A stretch of DNA of 30,959 bases from Pseudomonadota bacterium (GCA_023442755.1 JAEZXS010000402.1:1-30959), one strand, 5' to 3'. Shown: positions 8,372 through 17,107, numbered from the stretch's first letter. The notes: a model not told the origin generated them from the sequence alone. Numbers and translations are program-made.

Positions 8372-9094
8372 CTACACCCTCACTTTTGCAACTGCCGGGA
8401 ACGCGGTTGTGGGCAGCCACCCATTTTGGCCAAACCGCAGTTTGCAGTCGAAGAGGCGGCGCCCGCATGCGTCCTTTTTCGGGTCGGTTGTCGGGCGGCC
8501 GAGTTTGTCGTAGCAGGCGGGCCAGGAATAAGGACAGGTCGCCTGTGTGTAATCAAAGGCAGTCCCGTTCCACCACCGGTAGATGTGCTGGCATCCTTCC
8601 CGAAGAATCTGACCCTTGGGGATCTTCACGCCCTGGCAGTCAACCAGACTGGCAAGTTCCCATGTGATGTAGAACTTGTTCGATTCGGTTTTACGCTCGA
8701 TCACGTAGACGTCGACGGGGAAGTGGGCATCGAGGTCCTCATCCGATTCGCCGACGAGGTATTTCTTGAGGGTCCGGTATCGGTAGAGGATTCCCCCCTT
8801 GAAGTCGTTGAATTCCCTGACCGCCGGCGCGAACATGAGCTTCGTGTTCGAAACGGTGAGGGTGGGGCGAGGAAGACTTCCCTGCGTGGTTATCTCGAAC
8901 CCTTCCCCCTTGACGTCTATCGGCGTGTAGTCCGTTACGCCGGGAGGATCTGCGATGTCCCTCCACCGAACGAGCTTGTCGGCATAGACGTTGGGGGTGA
9001 AATAGAAGACGTCACCCCCAAGCCTTCGGATATCCATCTGGAAAAGGACGATGTACGCATCGACGTCGAGCTTTTGCGCATCGTTTGTGATCAT
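8372..9094 (-). CDS. L: Minor tail protein L, iron-sulfur type
   Basis: 240 residues, homologous to lambda gpL, a tail-tip component lying between M and K here as in lambda. Family members bind an iron-sulfur cluster through four conserved cysteines in the C-terminal half. C168 (REGCQH), C187 (ATCPYS), C210 (DACGRR) and C217 (FDCKLR) line up with that pattern. C153 and C194 are extra. The N-terminal half (PTLTVSNTK, then FDFKGGILYRYRTLKKYL-like strands) is the conserved beta domain. Overlaps the M gene by 4 bp. The cluster itself is inferred from family knowledge. Confidence 0.9.
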   Translation of the reverse strand: MITNDAQKLDVDAYIVLFQMDIRRLGGDVFYFTPNVYADKLVRWRDIADPPGVTDYTPIDVKGEGFEITTQGSLPRPTLTVSNTKLMFAPAVREFNDFKGGILYRYRTLKKYLVGESDEDLDAHFPVDVYVIERKTESNKFYITWELASLVDCQGVKIPKGQILREGCQHIYRWWNGTAFDYTQATCPYSWPACYDKLGRPTTDPKKDACGRRLFDCKLRFGQNGWLPTTAFPAVAKVRV

Positions 9095-9429
9095 ACCGGG
9101 TCAAACTCCCGCGTGAATGTTGCCGACATATTGGTGTACGGGCCTTCCGGCGGGTCCTTGGACCACTTGTCGCATGTCCAGACCCACGGTTGAGGCTCCC
9201 CGGGAGGCGTCCAGAAGAAGGCCTCGGCCCCGAGCTTCGCCCTGAAAAACGCAATGAGGGTATTGGCTTCGGTGACGGTGATGTTATCCCACCGCATGTC
9301 CCAGGTGGCCTCGATGCTATTGAGTCCGTCCGGAGCCCTTTGCGTATAGCCAGAGAACTTGTTTCTGAGCACGCGGGCGGACTCGTTTCCTCGCGAGGAA
9401 ATCGACGGGGTTACGGGCAAGGTATCCAT
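9091..9429 (-). CDS. M: Minor tail protein M
   Basis: 112 residues, about the length of lambda gpM (109). The pattern of a central SIEATWDMRW segment, TVTEANTLIAFFRAKLGAEAFFW and C-terminal NMSATFTREFDPV is that of the M family, which joins the tail tip to the tube. It starts at 9429 on the last base of the tape-measure gene and overlaps L by 4 bp, so the H-M-L-K-I block is tightly coupled as in lambda. Confidence 0.88.
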   Translation of the reverse strand: MDTLPVTPSISSRGNESARVLRNKFSGYTQRAPDGLNSIEATWDMRWDNITVTEANTLIAFFRAKLGAEAFFWTPPGEPQPWVWTCDKWSKDPPEGPYTNMSATFTREFDPV

Positions 9430-12400
9430 CAGGAATTTACCCCCTTGTTGAGTAGACCCATGGGCCGCAAGTGCTGTTGCAGCCGCTTGTCGACTTCGAC
9501 TGCGACCATCTGGCCGATGAGCTTCCCATACGTTTCTGCGGCCCCGGTATCGGGCGACCCACCGTTTGTCTGCGGGGCAGGCACGGTGACGCTTATAGGC
9601 ATCGCTATCGTGGTGCCAAGGTTTGGAACCTGGCCTTTCGGAACGACGTATTCGCCCTTTTGCAGGATCGCCGGGATCTCGTCGGAGGCGAGGCCGCCGA
9701 AGTGATACCTGGGTGCGTTTTCGATGAAGCCACCGGCATGGACTTTTCTCGGGTCAAGCGGCATCACGTTCGGGTTGACGCCACCGGCCCCGGGAGCTGG
9801 GCCGCTGAGTCCGAAGATGTTTCCGAGGAAGCTGAAAATGCGGTTCGTAATCGTTGCCTGGATCGTCATCCTGATGAGGTCTTGGACAACGGACTTCGCC
9901 ATGTCCCCGACACTCACCTTCGTGCCTGTTGCAGCCTTTGCGGCCGCATCCGCCACACCGTCCAGGGCGTTTTTGAACTGCATCGCCCCCTGCACCCCAA
10001 GGTCCCAGTTCGTCGGCATCTGGCGGGCGATATCGTGCATCCCGTACCGGAAACCGTCCAGCGCGTTGCCGTTTGCCTTCATGACCTGCAACCAGCGCTC
10101 GTACTCGCGAAGCTGGACGGTCATGTCCCGCATGTTTTGCGCGTTCTTACCAGTCGTATCGAGCCAATCGAGTTCTTCCTGCTTCTGGATGACCTCCGAT
10201 TTCGCCCTGGCAAGGTCTCTGGTCGTTCCGGCAAGCTGGGCGTATGCCTCCTGAAGTTGGAAGACCTTCAATTCCTCCCGACCTTCGCCAATGGCTCTTG
10301 TCCTGGCTATTTCGATTTTTGCGCTTTCTGTGACATCCTTTTTTGCCTCCTCGGCAAGCTGATTCTTCCCGGCAATGTATTTCGTGAGCCAGTCAAAATA
10401 TTGCAAAGCATCAGGCGTTGGGACCTTGCCGTTCTTCGTGAGCTTATCGGAGATTTCTTTCTGCATCCTTTCGAGGTCGGGAACCCATTTGTCGATCTCG
10501 CCAAGGGTGCGCTGTAAATTGGCCTCGATCATCTTCACTTCTGCCTCGACGGAATCGCTCCAGCCTTTCATCCCCTCGGCATCACGCGCCATTTGGATTT
10601 CCTGGGCCCTCACGACGTCGGAGTTGAACCTGCGGATCATCTCGGCCACGTTCTGGTCGATGTCACGAACGTCGACGAGGGATTTCTGGTACTTCTCCAT
10701 GTCCTTTTTGTCCCAGAGACCCTTCATCTTGTCGACGCGGCTGCCGAACTTGGTGTCGTAGTCGCTCCAGAGTTTCGTCACATCGTCCATTATTTTGATG
10801 GACTGTTCGTATCTGCCGCCTCCCCAGAGGATCTGGGCGTACTTCTCGGCGTTTACGAATATGTTGTTGAAGTCCTGTTCCCATTCGTAGCGATCGTTCC
10901 AGGCAGCGGCGAACTCTTTCGCATACCCCTCAAGGCCGGCCGTTGCCTCCTGCCGCTCGTTTTTGCCAAAGTGGCCTTTCCCTTTCGACATCGACGAGAT
11001 GAAATTGTTCATTGCGGCGAGTTCCCCTGGAAGCAGGTTGTTCTCTGTCGCATACCCGCCGGAGACCTCCGCCGCCGCCTGATTCACGGCTGCCTGTTTC
11101 TTCTCCTCGATCTTCTTTAGACCTTCTCGGATCACTGCTTCCTGGCCGTTAGCCACGTTCTCGTAGTATTCCCGGGTCTTCTGTGCGGCCTCCTCGGCAC
11201 TATTGGCAACGCCTACGTCGCCACCGACTTTGGGGTAGAGGAGTTCCGGCGATCCCAACCTGTTCCCAAAATGTACGAAAGAACGCGCAGTGACGTTGTA
11301 GTCCGATCCATCCACCATTTTCCCGGTCATCAGGTTGAAGGTCCGCTCGCTCTCAGGGGTTTCCGGAGGCGGGTTCTTGTCCTTCATAGCGTCGCTTATG
11401 AGGCCGCGCGCGCCCATGATAAGACCGGCGAACATGCCGTAGTTCCCGAACAGGTACTTGCCGACGATTCCCAAACCGATACCGTTTTTGGCATTGTCCG
11501 GAAGCTGGTTGAACCAACTGAGGGTTTTGCCCAGCATGAGCAACAGGTCGCCGATTGCAGAGGCGGCGCCGCGGATGGTCGGGGCAAGTCCGGCAAGATC
11601 CTGGGTCAACTTGACGATCTTTCCGCCGATGTCTTCAACAGAGGTTCCGCCAAGGCCCAGATCGTTGAAAAACTTGGTCATCGCATCGCTTACCTGGCCA
11701 GCCCATTCGACGATCTTTCCTTCCTGCTGCAGCCTGTCGAACTGCTTCAGAAGTCCGTCAAACCATTTGCTGAGTTCTTCGAAGATGCCGGCGCGGCCGA
11801 TGTCCCGCCTGATCGACTCAAATGCCGCATTTGCCCGCAGTCTCATCACATCCCAGAAAGCGGAAGTGTTCGTGATGCCGTTGCGGAAGTTTTTCTCGAC
11901 GTATTCGAGAAGGGCCTGCATGACGGTTCCGAAGTCGACCGCGCGGTTTTTAAAATCGCGAAGAAAGAGGTCAGCGGGACTGATCTTGAGCTTTTGCATG
12001 ATCGCGTCCATGACCTGCGGGAATTCCCGGGAAAGCTCTTTTAAAGCATCATCCATACCGACGTTACCGAGTTGCGCAAGCTCGGACATCTTTCCGGTCA
12101 GACGGTTTAATTCGTGCTCCCCGGTCTTTCCCACAGTCAGGAGGTAGCCAATCAGACCCTCCATCTGTGCCTGGGTGGGCTTCAAACCAACAGCATTCAG
12201 TTGCACCACAGCTTTCTCGACGTTACTGATGCCGTAGCTTGACCTCCCGAGCTGCTCGATCCACCCCATCATCTGCGCCATACCCTCGTTGCCTGCGAAG
12301 CGTTGGAGAGCGTGGTCCAGCTTCTGGAACTCGGCCGATACCTCGATGATGCCGGAAAACTGGCTTTTGGTGATGCGGTAGCCAGACCACAGCGAGAAGA

Positions 12401-12572
12401 TTTCGAACAGGCCCTTTAGCGAGCTGGTCATACCAGACATCGCTCTGCTCCCGTCTTCAACGGATTTCGTGGTCTGCTTGATGTTGGTGGTGAGGTTCTG
12501 GAAACCCTGAGCAGCGGCGGCGGTATTGCCCGTTGCCGTGATCACGATGGTATTGGTGGTCGTGATTGCCAT
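9429..12572 (-). CDS. H: Tape measure protein
   Basis: 1047 residues; sets tail length and is ejected ahead of DNA. Residues about 60-260 (SAEFQKLDHALQRFAG, AVVQLNAVGLKPTQAQ, LSREFPQVMDAIMQKLKI) match the tape-measure N-terminal domain. Hydrophobic segments lie near 330-400 (GLGIVGKYLFGNYGMFAGLIMG). Long charged helical regions run from about 470 to 830. The C-terminal part (HAGGFIENAPRYHFGGL, ILQKGEYVVPKGQV) is like the end of lambda H. Shine-Dalgarno AAGGAGGT lies in the 9-base gap after the G-T stop. If the lambda ratio of roughly 0.15 nm per residue holds, the tail would be about 155-160 nm (inference). Confidence 0.93.
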   Translation of the reverse strand: MAITTTNTIVITATGNTAAAAQGFQNLTTNIKQTTKSVEDGSRAMSGMTSSLKGLFEIFSLWSGYRITKSQFSGIIEVSAEFQKLDHALQRFAGNEGMAQMMGWIEQLGRSSYGISNVEKAVVQLNAVGLKPTQAQMEGLIGYLLTVGKTGEHELNRLTGKMSELAQLGNVGMDDALKELSREFPQVMDAIMQKLKISPADLFLRDFKNRAVDFGTVMQALLEYVEKNFRNGITNTSAFWDVMRLRANAAFESIRRDIGRAGIFEELSKWFDGLLKQFDRLQQEGKIVEWAGQVSDAMTKFFNDLGLGGTSVEDIGGKIVKLTQDLAGLAPTIRGAASAIGDLLLMLGKTLSWFNQLPDNAKNGIGLGIVGKYLFGNYGMFAGLIMGARGLISDAMKDKNPPPETPESERTFNLMTGKMVDGSDYNVTARSFVHFGNRLGSPELLYPKVGGDVGVANSAEEAAQKTREYYENVANGQEAVIREGLKKIEEKKQAAVNQAAAEVSGGYATENNLLPGELAAMNNFISSMSKGKGHFGKNERQEATAGLEGYAKEFAAAWNDRYEWEQDFNNIFVNAEKYAQILWGGGRYEQSIKIMDDVTKLWSDYDTKFGSRVDKMKGLWDKKDMEKYQKSLVDVRDIDQNVAEMIRRFNSDVVRAQEIQMARDAEGMKGWSDSVEAEVKMIEANLQRTLGEIDKWVPDLERMQKEISDKLTKNGKVPTPDALQYFDWLTKYIAGKNQLAEEAKKDVTESAKIEIARTRAIGEGREELKVFQLQEAYAQLAGTTRDLARAKSEVIQKQEELDWLDTTGKNAQNMRDMTVQLREYERWLQVMKANGNALDGFRYGMHDIARQMPTNWDLGVQGAMQFKNALDGVADAAAKAATGTKVSVGDMAKSVVQDLIRMTIQATITNRIFSFLGNIFGLSGPAPGAGGVNPNVMPLDPRKVHAGGFIENAPRYHFGGLASDEIPAILQKGEYVVPKGQVPNLGTTIAMPISVTVPAPQTNGGSPDTGAAETYGKLIGQMVAVEVDKRLQQHLRPMGLLNKGVNS

Positions 12573-12581
12573 GCGACCTCC

Positions 12582-13303
12582 TTAAAAAAGCGGGCATCGC
12601 CTCGATTTGGCGGCGATTGCCTGCCTCATTGCCGAAATGTCGAGCCAGTACTGGAGACTGAAATCATCCGCCCGAAAGGGGAAGCCCGCCTCGATCAGCA
12701 TGACGTTCTCGTAAAGTCCAACGGTATAGGGACTGACATCGAAGTCCTTGTCGTCGCAACAGTCGCAAAGAACCTGGAGGAAAGGGCCGGACCGGGCCCG
12801 GCACGCGGCCTTTTTAGCTTCAGTGCAGCCCTTTCCATCAATCAGGTGCTTTATCTGGTCGGCTAACTCGAAGACTTCGGCTGCTTCAAAGGGTCCGGCA
12901 GCTCATCCTCATCGAGTTCCTCCTCGCCGATCTCAAAGTTCGGCGTATCGGAGATCACCCCGGTGCCTTCAAAAGCGTGGCGGCCAACGGCTGCAACGAC
13001 ATCGGGAAGGTACTTGACGAGGAGTTCCTTCCAGTCACCCCGAAAATCCTCGTCATTCGGGTCGGAGGAAATCGCCTTGCCGTTGATCCCCAGGCTCCCC
13101 TTCTCGAACCCGATCAGGATGCGCGCCCCGAACTTCGTCCTGGCTTCCGCAGCCTTCGGGATGAGCTTGTTCCCCTTTCTTTCGAAAAGGGAAGACTGAT
13201 AGGCGGCGATCTCTTTGTTATCGGGTCGCCTGTAGAAGAAGACATGCTTCTCGTCGCCATCGAGAACCGTTGCCTTGTAATTGCGTTCCGTAATGTCTCG
13301 CAT
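12582..13303 (-). CDS. G-T tail assembly chaperone, -1 frameshift fusion
   Basis: Predicted 240-residue product made by ribosomes that slip back one base on CCCTTTG (12893-12887). The first 139 residues equal gpG; after the slip, 101 codons are read to TAA at 12584-12582. The T frame is open with no stop over this distance and is closed upstream by TGA (12905-12903). It has no ATG before the middle of the T part, so it can hardly be translated on its own. Position (after the tail tube gene, before the tape measure) and arrangement equal lambda G/GT, where GT recruits tail tube subunits to the tape measure. The T part is rich in cysteine (GC, AAC, LCDCC). The frameshift is read from the sequence; its use is inferred from the family. 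Confidence 0.85.
12863..13303 (-). CDS. G: Tail assembly chaperone G
   Basis: 146 residues, similar in length to lambda gpG (140). The sequence is charged, with a C-terminal acidic run (EEELDEDELPDPLKQ) just before the slip site, as often seen in G-type chaperones. It coats or folds the tape measure during assembly and is absent from the finished tail. AAGGAG lies 8 bases before the ATG. A copy of the late-operon palindrome abuts this ribosome site (13316-13328). The function call depends mainly on position and on the downstream frameshift; sequence similarity to lambda G is weak by eye. Confidence 0.8.
   Translation of the reverse strand: MRDITERNYKATVLDGDEKHVFFYRRPDNKEIAAYQSSLFERKGNKLIPKAAEARTKFGARILIGFEKGSLGINGKAISSDPNDEDFRGDWKELLVKYLPDVVAAVGRHAFEGTGVISDTPNFEIGEEELDEDELPDPLKQPKSSS
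12887..12893 (-). promoter_or_regulatory. Slippery heptamer for programmed -1 frameshift
   Basis: C CCT TTG in the gpG frame fits X XXY YYZ exactly: after slipping, both tRNAs re-pair with CCC TTT. It lies 8 codons before the G stop, inside the 40-base overlap bounded by the T-frame TGA (12903) and the G-frame TAG (12863). I see no convincing stimulatory stem right after it, only the short palindrome GAAGTCTTC. Confidence 0.8.
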
Positions 13304-13314
13304 GTAGCTAACTC

Positions 13315-13342
13315 CTTCACTCAGTTAAGTAAAATGGCAAAG
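13315..13342 (-). repeat. Late-operon repeat, copy before tail chaperone gene
   Basis: On the minus strand this reads TTTGCC, TTTT, then CTTAACTGAGTGAAG. It fills the gap between the tail tube stop and the G start and ends where the G Shine-Dalgarno begins. It matches the copy before the major capsid at 26 of 28 positions. Its core, 13316-13328, is an imperfect 13-bp palindrome centred on one base pair. Confidence 0.75.
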
Positions 13343-13343
13343 A

Positions 13344-14294
13344 TCAGCCCGTTTTGATGATGTAGTCGTCATCGCTTCCAGTGAGAAGGTAGGTCAGGTT
13401 CCAGATCGCCCGGCCATCCTTGTCGGCTTTCTGAGGCTCATCCATGCGCGGATTCGCGCACGCGATAGAGACCCGGTTCCCCTTGGCTCCGATCATCCAC
13501 GAAATGGCCTCGATGGTTCCCTTCTCCCATCTGTCGTAGGGGTTGAAGGCGGCCAGCGTATCCATGTCGATGTCCAGGGTGAGTTTCGGTTGACGTCCGG
13601 TGATCAGGATCGACGAAAGACCGGTTTCCGAGTTGATATCCTTTTTCTCAGCAATCGTGTTGCCAAGGTCGAGGGTGATCTTCTCGATGCCCGTCGGCGT
13701 GTAGGCCCCTATCTTGAGACCGGCACTGAGAACCGGAGGCGGTTCATACTTCAGGTCGGGAGCGCCGGCGACGTTGGCCGCGGCGTCACTCGGCGCGACA
13801 TAGAATCCCGTCATGTTGAAAGTGATCTGGGCGCTTCCATCCGCCGGAAACTCCATGGTCGCCGTACCTCTGCAACCCACAATGGCATGCAGAATACCGT
13901 CGAGGTAGTAATAGATCGTTGCCGACTTCATGAGCGCTGAATTGCTGGTAGGCGTATAAACCCTGCAATCGTCGACGTCGATGGTTCCATCTGCTGCGAC
14001 CAGGCCGCATGCCTGGAGAAGGGGTTCGAGGTAGGTAGGGGTTTTCGGAGCCACCACATTACCCGGCCCCTTCAATTCACAGATGATCTCGATCGTCTGC
14101 TTTTTCGCCCCGACGACAAAGCCGGCATTGGAAAGCGAGTCACGCATGTAGTTGCGCTCGCGCTTGTTGCCGGTAACGGCATGTTGCGGAATTCCGCAAA
14201 GGACAAGGTCTACGGCAGCGGGGACTATATCAACCCCGTAGCTGTCTTCGACTTTGGCGAGGACCACGCCCTTTCTGGTGAGTTTTTCGGCCAT
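13344..14294 (-). CDS. V: Major tail tube protein
   Basis: 316 residues. Position immediately before the G/GT frameshift pair and after the tail completion gene (gp37-type) is that of the siphophage tail tube. The composition is mostly beta-strand-like, with phage tail tube features such as YMRDSLSNAGFVVGAKKQTIE, ATMEFPADGSAQITFNMTG and IEKITLDLGNTI. Many copies stack as rings to form the non-contractile tube. AGGAGG is 5 bases before the ATG. It is longer than lambda V (246) and resembles the roughly 300-residue tube proteins of other siphophages. I do not see an obvious C-terminal Ig domain. Assignment is from position plus general sequence character. Confidence 0.78.
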   Translation of the reverse strand: MAEKLTRKGVVLAKVEDSYGVDIVPAAVDLVLCGIPQHAVTGNKRERNYMRDSLSNAGFVVGAKKQTIEIICELKGPGNVVAPKTPTYLEPLLQACGLVAADGTIDVDDCRVYTPTSNSALMKSATIYYYLDGILHAIVGCRGTATMEFPADGSAQITFNMTGFYVAPSDAAANVAGAPDLKYEPPPVLSAGLKIGAYTPTGIEKITLDLGNTIAEKKDINSETGLSSILITGRQPKLTLDIDMDTLAAFNPYDRWEKGTIEAISWMIGAKGNRVSIACANPRMDEPQKADKDGRAIWNLTYLLTGSDDDYIIKTG

Positions 14295-14303
14295 GTGAAC
14301 CTC

Positions 14304-14747
14304 CTAAACCCGGCAAGAGGTTGTGAAGATGATTCCGTAAACGATGGTGCCCTGATCCCCGTCTATCGACTGCTCGGATACTGGAATGAGCGGTCTTATC
14401 GAGAGTCCAAGGTCTTTCCCCCTCAGTGTTTCCATGATTTCCTCCACGATCTCATAGATTCCCAGCTTGCTACCCGAGCCGTGGAGAAGTTTTTCCTGCG
14501 ACGCATAGTTTCTTGCTACCACGAGGATATAGAACCGCATCGCCTTGTCCTGCATGGTGTAGTTCATGCCGGGTTCTGAGAATTTCCCCCCGGTATATGT
14601 GACATAGGCGGCCGGCACGATGGATGTGAAGGCGTCGGCTTTCTTTGTCAGAATATCGCTGAGCGAACCCACCTTTTTGAGGTAGGCGAGTTTCGCTTTA
14701 AGCTCCGCGATGATCGCTTTCTCGATGTCCTTCACGGCTGCCGCCAT
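14304..14747 (-). CDS. Mu gp37-like tail completion protein (DUF1834)
   Basis: 147 residues. N-terminal amphipathic helix (VKDIEKAIIAELKAKLAYLKKV), then AYVTYTGGKF, MRFYILVVARNYASQEKLLHG and a helix EIVEEIMETLRGKDLGL, the profile of Mu gp37/DUF1834. The family has the fold and the genome position of tail terminators, which cap the tube at the head end. The ATG is 1 base after the stop of the preceding gene, with GGAG 6 bases upstream. Role inferred from position between the completion gene and the tail tube. Confidence 0.75.
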   Translation of the reverse strand: MAAAVKDIEKAIIAELKAKLAYLKKVGSLSDILTKKADAFTSIVPAAYVTYTGGKFSEPGMNYTMQDKAMRFYILVVARNYASQEKLLHGSGSKLGIYEIVEEIMETLRGKDLGLSIRPLIPVSEQSIDGDQGTIVYGIIFTTSCRV

Positions 14748-14748
14748 A

Positions 14749-15285
14749 TCAAACTCCGCTGAATATCCATTCCCTGACCGCTTCGCCTATCCTCTGCGGT
14801 TCACCGTATCCCAGGGGGACGGCGAAGTAGACACGCGGCGGGATCGTGATGTGCATGATGTGCGCTTTCACGCGAACGAGTTTTTCGCTGGTTGTTTTCC
14901 CGAAAACCGAAGTCACCCTGCGAATCAGCTCGGGGACGAAAACCGTGGACGTTACCCCGTACTGTTGCGCCACCCCACCGGCGCCGACTGCGGCGGTCCA
15001 TGTCGCCACCTGGTCGTTTGCGGTAAAGATGGCATTCAGCGCGGCATCCCTGAGTTTTCCAGATTTCGTGAGAATGCCGCTGTAGTCTTTCTTGCCCTTC
15101 AGCGGGGGCCAGGGCGGGCGACCTTTGGCCGCGAAGTTGAGCCGCACGATGTCCCGAATGATCGGGTCGACCTTTACATAGGCCGGACGGAAATGACGAA
15201 GCCGCTCCGTGATCCTCTCAAGAAACTCGAGGGTCTTTCGAGACTCTATGTAAAGCGAGATGTCGGCCTTGATATAAAGGGGCAT
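14749..15285 (-). CDS. Phage virion morphogenesis protein (Mu gpG/P2 gpS type)
   Basis: 178 residues. The features RLRHFRPAYVKVDPIIRD, the NFAAKGRPPWPPLKG motif, TKSGKLRDA and RVYFAVPLG are typical of the Phage_tail_S/virion morphogenesis family used in tail completion. Its ATG shares a base with the stop of the DUF1320 gene (TGATG), so translation is coupled. In Mu this gene follows portal and MuF; here it has moved between gp36 and gp37 homologues. Confidence 0.82.
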   Translation of the reverse strand: MPLYIKADISLYIESRKTLEFLERITERLRHFRPAYVKVDPIIRDIVRLNFAAKGRPPWPPLKGKKDYSGILTKSGKLRDAALNAIFTANDQVATWTAAVGAGGVAQQYGVTSTVFVPELIRRVTSVFGKTTSEKLVRVKAHIMHITIPPRVYFAVPLGYGEPQRIGEAVREWIFSGV

Positions 15286-15701
15286 CAGTACCTATCCCAG
15301 GTATCAACTCCGAACTCAGCATCCACTGACGAGTACCTCGGGTACTGGCTCGTACCATCCCCCACCGCACCTATGGTCGACTTGCCATCGGAAAAACCCT
15401 TGAGGAAATCCATCGCCATGGTGTACCGGTCTACCCTGATCTCCGGAACATTTTCCTTTCGGGAGTAGAGGGTATAGATCGCTATATCGGTGCAGAGCGA
15501 TACCAGGGTGGGGGTCGGGCTTGCCGGCACATCCATCCTTGTTCGCAAAAAACCGTCGATCACGGCCCCGGCCCTCTCGATTGCCGACGTGACGTTGGCC
15601 TCGCCGATCAGTCCAGTGGGATTTTCCGGATCGTCCGTGAGTTCGATGAGAACTGCCCGGTCGAGTTCTTTCAGGATATCTTCCAGGGTGCAGTACGCCA
15701 T
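15285..15701 (-). CDS. Mu gp36-like head-tail connector protein (DUF1320)
   Basis: 138 residues with MAYCTLEDILKEL at the N-terminus, VTSAIERAGAVIDGFLRTR, a central helix SLCTDIAIYTLYSRK and VDRYTMAMDFLKGFSDGKSTIG. These match DUF1320, the gp36 family found after the major capsid gene in Mu-like phages, thought to act as a head-tail adaptor. GGAG is 8 bases before the ATG, 3 bases after the preceding stop. Confidence 0.87.
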   Translation of the reverse strand: MAYCTLEDILKELDRAVLIELTDDPENPTGLIGEANVTSAIERAGAVIDGFLRTRMDVPASPTPTLVSLCTDIAIYTLYSRKENVPEIRVDRYTMAMDFLKGFSDGKSTIGAVGDGTSQYPRYSSVDAEFGVDTWDRY

Positions 15702-15704
15702 GGT

Positions 15705-16055
15705 TTACTCCGCAGTTGCCGCCTGGTCCTCGGACTTTACGAGCATCCCGATGAGCTGCTTGCCGTTGCATGCCTTGGAGGGATTGAGTCCCCGGCTTGC
15801 GAGAAGGGCAAACATCTCGTCTCTGGACATGCCCATGTACTTGGCCTTCGGATCCTCTTCCGGTTTCAAGTCCGAATCGGGAAGGATTCCTCCGGAAGTC
15901 ACCCCTGCCGCCGGAAGACTTTCGCCAACCGCGCAAATCTTCCCGGCCTTGAGCAGGCCGTCGACTTCGGCAGGATCGGCCTCGAACGTGTTTCCCGCGC
16001 AAATGATTTTATCGGGAAACTGTATGGCCCCCATCATCACTCTGAATACTGCCAT
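15705..16055 (-). CDS. gp35-position head protein with SAP/HeH-like C-terminus
   Basis: 116 residues from the ATG at 16055, chosen over the in-frame ATG at 16067 because GGAGG lies 5 bases before it. The first part (MAVFRVMMGAIQFPDKIICAG, then FEADPAEVDGLLKAGKI) resembles small head proteins coded after the capsid gene. The C-terminal 40 residues (MSRDEMFALLASRGLNPSKACNGKQLIGML) look like a small HeH/LEM or SAP helical domain, seen in Mu gp35-like proteins. Function unknown; a minor head or DNA-contacting role is a guess from context. Confidence 0.65.
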   Translation of the reverse strand: MAVFRVMMGAIQFPDKIICAGNTFEADPAEVDGLLKAGKICAVGESLPAAGVTSGGILPDSDLKPEEDPKAKYMGMSRDEMFALLASRGLNPSKACNGKQLIGMLVKSEDQAATAE

Positions 16056-16105
16056 CGGTTCCTCCATGAAGGTTGGCGGGAGGCCGAAGCCCCCCGCTAT
16101 TCAGA

Positions 16106-17095
16106 TCAGACCGGCGCGTCGCAAACGGTTACGACAATGATTGCATCCGGTCTTTTGACTACCGGGCAGACCCGGGATTCGCCGAAGATCCAGCGGCCGG
16201 CGGGGTCCTTTTCCACCCAGGAGTTGCTGAAGAAGAGCTGGCGAAGCATCTCTTCATCGGACACGGCCGAGAGGTAGGGGCAGTCGAAAACGTCGCTGCC
16301 CTCGCCGATGAGGATGAGTTGGTTCGGTTCGATGAAACGCTTGCGGGTTCCATCGTCGAGCTTAAAGGAGGCGTTGTACTCCTCGAAGTTCACACCGGCC
16401 AGGCTGGCGATACGGCCATCCTTGGCGATCTGGCTGCCCATGTCGTATTTCAGCAGGTCCTTTACTTTCTCGTCCGCGAGAATACAGTCCATTGCCTTCC
16501 AGCCCGTCCAGGCGTGCCAGTTGGTGATGCTGTGGCTGGAATCGTCCTCGATGGTGCGCTTCCACTGGCGCAGATCGGCGATGATGGTCTGAGTCCCGGA
16601 ATCCCACTTGGCACCCGCGGCGAGGGTGATCAGGTGGCCCGCCGAGAAGTTGTAGTTCACAAGCTCCGTGGTGAGGTCCTTGTCGTAGAGGATGCCGCGA
16701 AGCGCATGACCGCCCCAGAACTCGAGGGTTCTATCGAACATATTGCGCAGGTCCATCTGCTCACGGGCGATACGTGCCCTCATGAGTTCGGGAGCCAGTT
16801 CGCCGTAGCGCCGGATGTCCTGAACCTCGGAGTTATTGATGAGGCGCTTTTCGGCAAGCCTCGGGGACTCCATGGTGATGGTCTTGCGGTTGGTCTTGTT
16901 GCCAACGTCCGCGGGAGCGTCGATCCGGATCGCTCTGAGCACACCCTCGGACCCGGAGATGATGTCCCACGCAAGGCGGGAGCCGGGTTGCCAGTTGAGC
17001 ACCGGCTGGAAGTGGCGCTGGAAGATGCGATCACCGGGCTTTTTCATCGCATTGATAGCGCTCGTAAGCGTTCTGGTTTTGAACAGATTGTCCAT
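16106..17095 (-). CDS. E: Major capsid protein, lambda E type
   Basis: 329 residues, close to lambda E (341). Begins MDNLFKTRTLTSAINAMKKPGDRIF, the usual start of the E family, with SRLAWDIISG, RRYGELAPELMRARIAREQMDLRNMFDRTLEFW and the C-terminal KDPAGRWIFGESRVCPVVKRPDAI. It forms the HK97-fold shell. I chose the ATG at 17095 (GAGGAG 7 bases upstream) over the GTG at 17113, which falls inside the repeat. The gene is preceded by a copy of the late palindrome, and the decoration protein gene lies just upstream. Confidence 0.93.
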   Translation of the reverse strand: MDNLFKTRTLTSAINAMKKPGDRIFQRHFQPVLNWQPGSRLAWDIISGSEGVLRAIRIDAPADVGNKTNRKTITMESPRLAEKRLINNSEVQDIRRYGELAPELMRARIAREQMDLRNMFDRTLEFWGGHALRGILYDKDLTTELVNYNFSAGHLITLAAGAKWDSGTQTIIADLRQWKRTIEDDSSHSITNWHAWTGWKAMDCILADEKVKDLLKYDMGSQIAKDGRIASLAGVNFEEYNASFKLDDGTRKRFIEPNQLILIGEGSDVFDCPYLSAVSDEEMLRQLFFSNSWVEKDPAGRWIFGESRVCPVVKRPDAIIVVTVCDAPV

Positions 17096-17107
17096 CTTGA
17101 GTCTCCT

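Noticed and set aside
9471..10517. 348-codon plus-strand ORF inside the tape measure gene
   Set aside because: Shadow of the tape measure C-terminal region, with no independent support.
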